15,306 nucleotides of DNA. Source: Bacillota bacterium. GTDB taxonomy: Bacteria > Bacillota > Clostridia > Saccharofermentanales > Fastidiosipilaceae. The stretch spans positions 1 to 15,306 of the forward strand of contig JAEWGS010000057.1 in assembly GCA_023388205.1 (NCBI GenBank), read 5' to 3'. Position numbers and translations under genes: made by a program. The notes beneath the pieces were generated by a model that saw nothing but the letters and a program-made list of their open reading frames with translations, did not search any database and was not told the DNA's origin. Shown here piece by piece: positions 14,337 to 15,306 of this stretch; within the stretch, counting starts at the first letter, position 1; every line of letters starts with the position of its first letter.

Positions 14337-15263
14337 ATGTTGCATAAAGCAGATAAAAATGACTTGTTTTACGAGTATTACACACAATGGATTACAGTTT
14401 ATAAAGAGGGTGCAATTAGAAATGTCACGATGAAAAAGTATGTTCTGACACTGTCTTGGATCAAGCGATTAGCTCCTGACTTGAAGATTGGTGACTTATC
14501 GAGAATTACCTATCAAAAGTTGTTAAATGATTATGCTGAATTGCACGAAAGGCAGACAACGATGGATTTTCATCATCAGTTGAAAGGGGCTATTTTGGAT
14601 GCTGTCGATGATGGCCTTATTGAAAGAGATCCTACACGTAAGGCGATTATAAAAGGCAAGCAGCCGAGGGAGAAGAAAACGAAGTATCTCAATCAATTTG
14701 AATTGCATAAGCTATTGTCTGATCTTGATTTGGGTCAAGAGCTGAATTGGGATTGGTTTATTCTTTTGGTCGCTAAGACGGGAATCCGCTTTTCTGAGGC
14801 TTTGGCTGTTACGCCTAATGATTTTGATTTTTCTAAGCAAACGTTATCGATTAATAAAACTTGGGATTATAAGAGTGGTCATGGCTTTATGCCAACTAAG
14901 AATCAGTCGTCCATTAGGAAAATTCAAATCGATTGGCAGCTGATCGTACAATTCTCAACGCTTGTGAAAAATTTGCCTGATGATGAGCCTATTTTTGCTT
15001 CAGGTCATATATATAATTCCACGGTTAATGATGTTTTGTTTAGGCATTGCAAGCGGGCTGGGATACCCATTATTTCTATTCATGGTCTTAGGCATACTCA
15101 TGCGTCTTTGCTCTTGTTTGCGGGTGTTTCGATCGCTAGTGTGGCTCAAAGGTTAGGGCATTCTAGTATGACGACGACGCAAAAAACTTATCTCCATATC
15201 ATCAAAGAGCTTGAAAATAAAGATGTGGATTTGGTGATGCGTTCATTATCGAGTTTGAATTAA
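14337..15263 (+). CDS. Tyrosine recombinase of an hsdS inversion system
   Basis: This 308-residue site-specific recombinase cuts and rejoins DNA through a 3'-phosphotyrosine. An N-terminal SAM-like core-binding domain (about residues 1-115) is followed by the catalytic domain with the full active-site set: R151 in KTGIRFSEAL, K188 in MPTKNQSSIRK, H249 and R252 in HGLRHTH, H275 in LGHSS and the nucleophile Y285 in QKTYLHI. Nothing suggests decay. AAGGGGGA at 14326-14333 supports the ATG at 14337; the in-frame GTG at 14277 lies upstream of the inverted repeat and lacks a site. The sequence resembles integrases that sit between hsdS genes in Lactobacillales rather than phage integrases with long arm-binding domains. 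It lies between hsdR and the hsdS 3' end and is flanked by the 17-bp repeats, its likely substrates. It is visibly more AT-rich than the left two-thirds of the window. Confidence 0.93.
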   Translation: MLHKADKNDLFYEYYTQWITVYKEGAIRNVTMKKYVLTLSWIKRLAPDLKIGDLSRITYQKLLNDYAELHERQTTMDFHHQLKGAILDAVDDGLIERDPTRKAIIKGKQPREKKTKYLNQFELHKLLSDLDLGQELNWDWFILLVAKTGIRFSEALAVTPNDFDFSKQTLSINKTWDYKSGHGFMPTKNQSSIRKIQIDWQLIVQFSTLVKNLPDDEPIFASGHIYNSTVNDVLFRHCKRAGIPIISIHGLRHTHASLLLFAGVSIASVAQRLGHSSMTTTQKTYLHIIKELENKDVDLVMRSLSSLN

Positions 15264-15306
15264 CGATAAAAAGCTTACGCTGATGAAGGGTGATGAGGCG
15301 GTCGAG
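15202..15306 (-). CDS. hsdS: 3' end of a type I specificity subunit gene (partial)
   Basis: The minus-strand frame entering from the right edge reads LDRLITLHQRK, the well-known sequence of the HsdS conserved regions that follow the target recognition domains and form the long spacer helices. HsdS chooses the DNA site for both HsdM and HsdR. After LHQRK the usual continuation (LxxLKxxKKGLLQKMF-like) is missing; instead the frame runs 23 more residues of unrelated sequence, antisense to the end of the recombinase gene, to a TGA at 15202-15204. The change from HsdS-like to unrelated sequence falls at the inner edge of the 17-bp repeat. It may be an active short HsdS, a half-subunit with one recognition domain, or a silent cassette. 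Only 34 codons are visible, so the identification rests on this motif and the context. Confidence 0.7.
   Translation of the reverse strand, partial: LDRLITLHQRKLFIVNSNSIMNASPNPHLYFQAL
15275..15291 (-). repeat. Right arm of 17-bp inverted repeat inside hsdS
   Basis: TTACGCTGATGAAGGGT is the exact reverse complement of 14297-14313. On the minus strand it encodes TLHQR in the hsdS frame plus the first two bases of the next codon (AAG here, AAT at the left copy). It starts 12 bases after the recombinase stop codon. A further TGATGA at 15291-15296 repeats part of the arm directly. Confidence 0.85.

Larger units (their letters stand above)
14297..15291. mobile_element. Putative invertible segment carrying its own recombinase gene
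   Basis: The perfect 17-bp inverted repeats at the two ends enclose the whole recombinase gene and almost nothing else. Recombination between them would invert about 1 kb. In the current orientation the recombinase points right, convergent with the hsdS frame on the minus strand; inverted, it would follow hsdS in the same direction. Tyrosine recombinases beside hsdS genes in streptococci and lactobacilli are known to invert hsdS segments through such repeats. Whether this segment inverts, or uses further copies outside the window, is inferred. Confidence 0.6.

Noticed and set aside
1..15306. CRISPR array, tRNA or rRNA genes, transposase or insertion sequence
   Set aside because: No regularly spaced repeats with unique spacers, no cloverleaf-like sequence, no rRNA tract beyond the 15-nt match, and no transposase motif were seen; the direct repeats present are tandem and without spacers.

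Overview
The window looks like chromosomal DNA of a Gram-positive bacterium of the Bacillota, most likely a Clostridia-type anaerobe. The evidence is indirect: strong AGGAGG ribosome binding sites, short intergenic gaps, intrinsic terminators with clear U-tracts, two long-form (about 400 residue) PRPP synthetase-like proteins of a kind familiar from Clostridia, and a recombinase resembling those beside type I restriction loci of lactobacilli and streptococci. No rRNA, tRNA or CRISPR array was seen.

Layout. (1) 1-1050: a short left-edge stretch, then an unrecognised 286-residue soluble protein on the + strand. (2) 1089-3651, minus strand: two tandem, translationally coupled PRPP synthetase-like genes (ATGA overlap) ending in a terminator at 1089-1134. 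(3) 3723-5664, minus strand: an AMP-forming long-chain acyl-CoA synthetase with its own terminator. (4) 5665-6056: a repeat-rich divergent intergenic region with three tandem 22-bp units and three tandem 15-bp units. (5) 6057-9023, + strand: nagA (GlcNAc-6-phosphate deacetylase) and malQ (4-alpha-glucanotransferase), 4 nt apart, closed by a strong terminator. (6) 9164-10788, + strand: an AzgA/PbuG-type purine permease with an extended -10 promoter, a compact two-stem RNA leader and a UUCG-capped terminator. (7) 10835-15306: a type I restriction island made of hsdR, a tyrosine recombinase and, on the minus strand at the right edge, the 3' end of an hsdS gene.

The housekeeping part joins sugar and nucleotide chemistry: PRPP synthesis and purine uptake feed purine salvage, while nagA and malQ feed amino sugars and maltodextrins into glycolysis.

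The most interesting part is the right end. The recombinase gene is flanked by a perfect 17-bp inverted repeat (14297-14313 and 15275-15291). The right copy lies inside a reading frame on the minus strand that encodes LDRLITLHQRK, a hallmark of the conserved regions of HsdS specificity subunits. The left copy encodes TLHQR followed by one codon and a stop. This is the signature of a phase-variable type I restriction-modification locus in which a tyrosine recombinase shuffles hsdS sequences. Here the inverted repeat encloses the recombinase gene itself, so inversion would change both the HsdS carboxyl end and the transcriptional setting of the recombinase. The body of hsdS and any hsdM lie outside the window.
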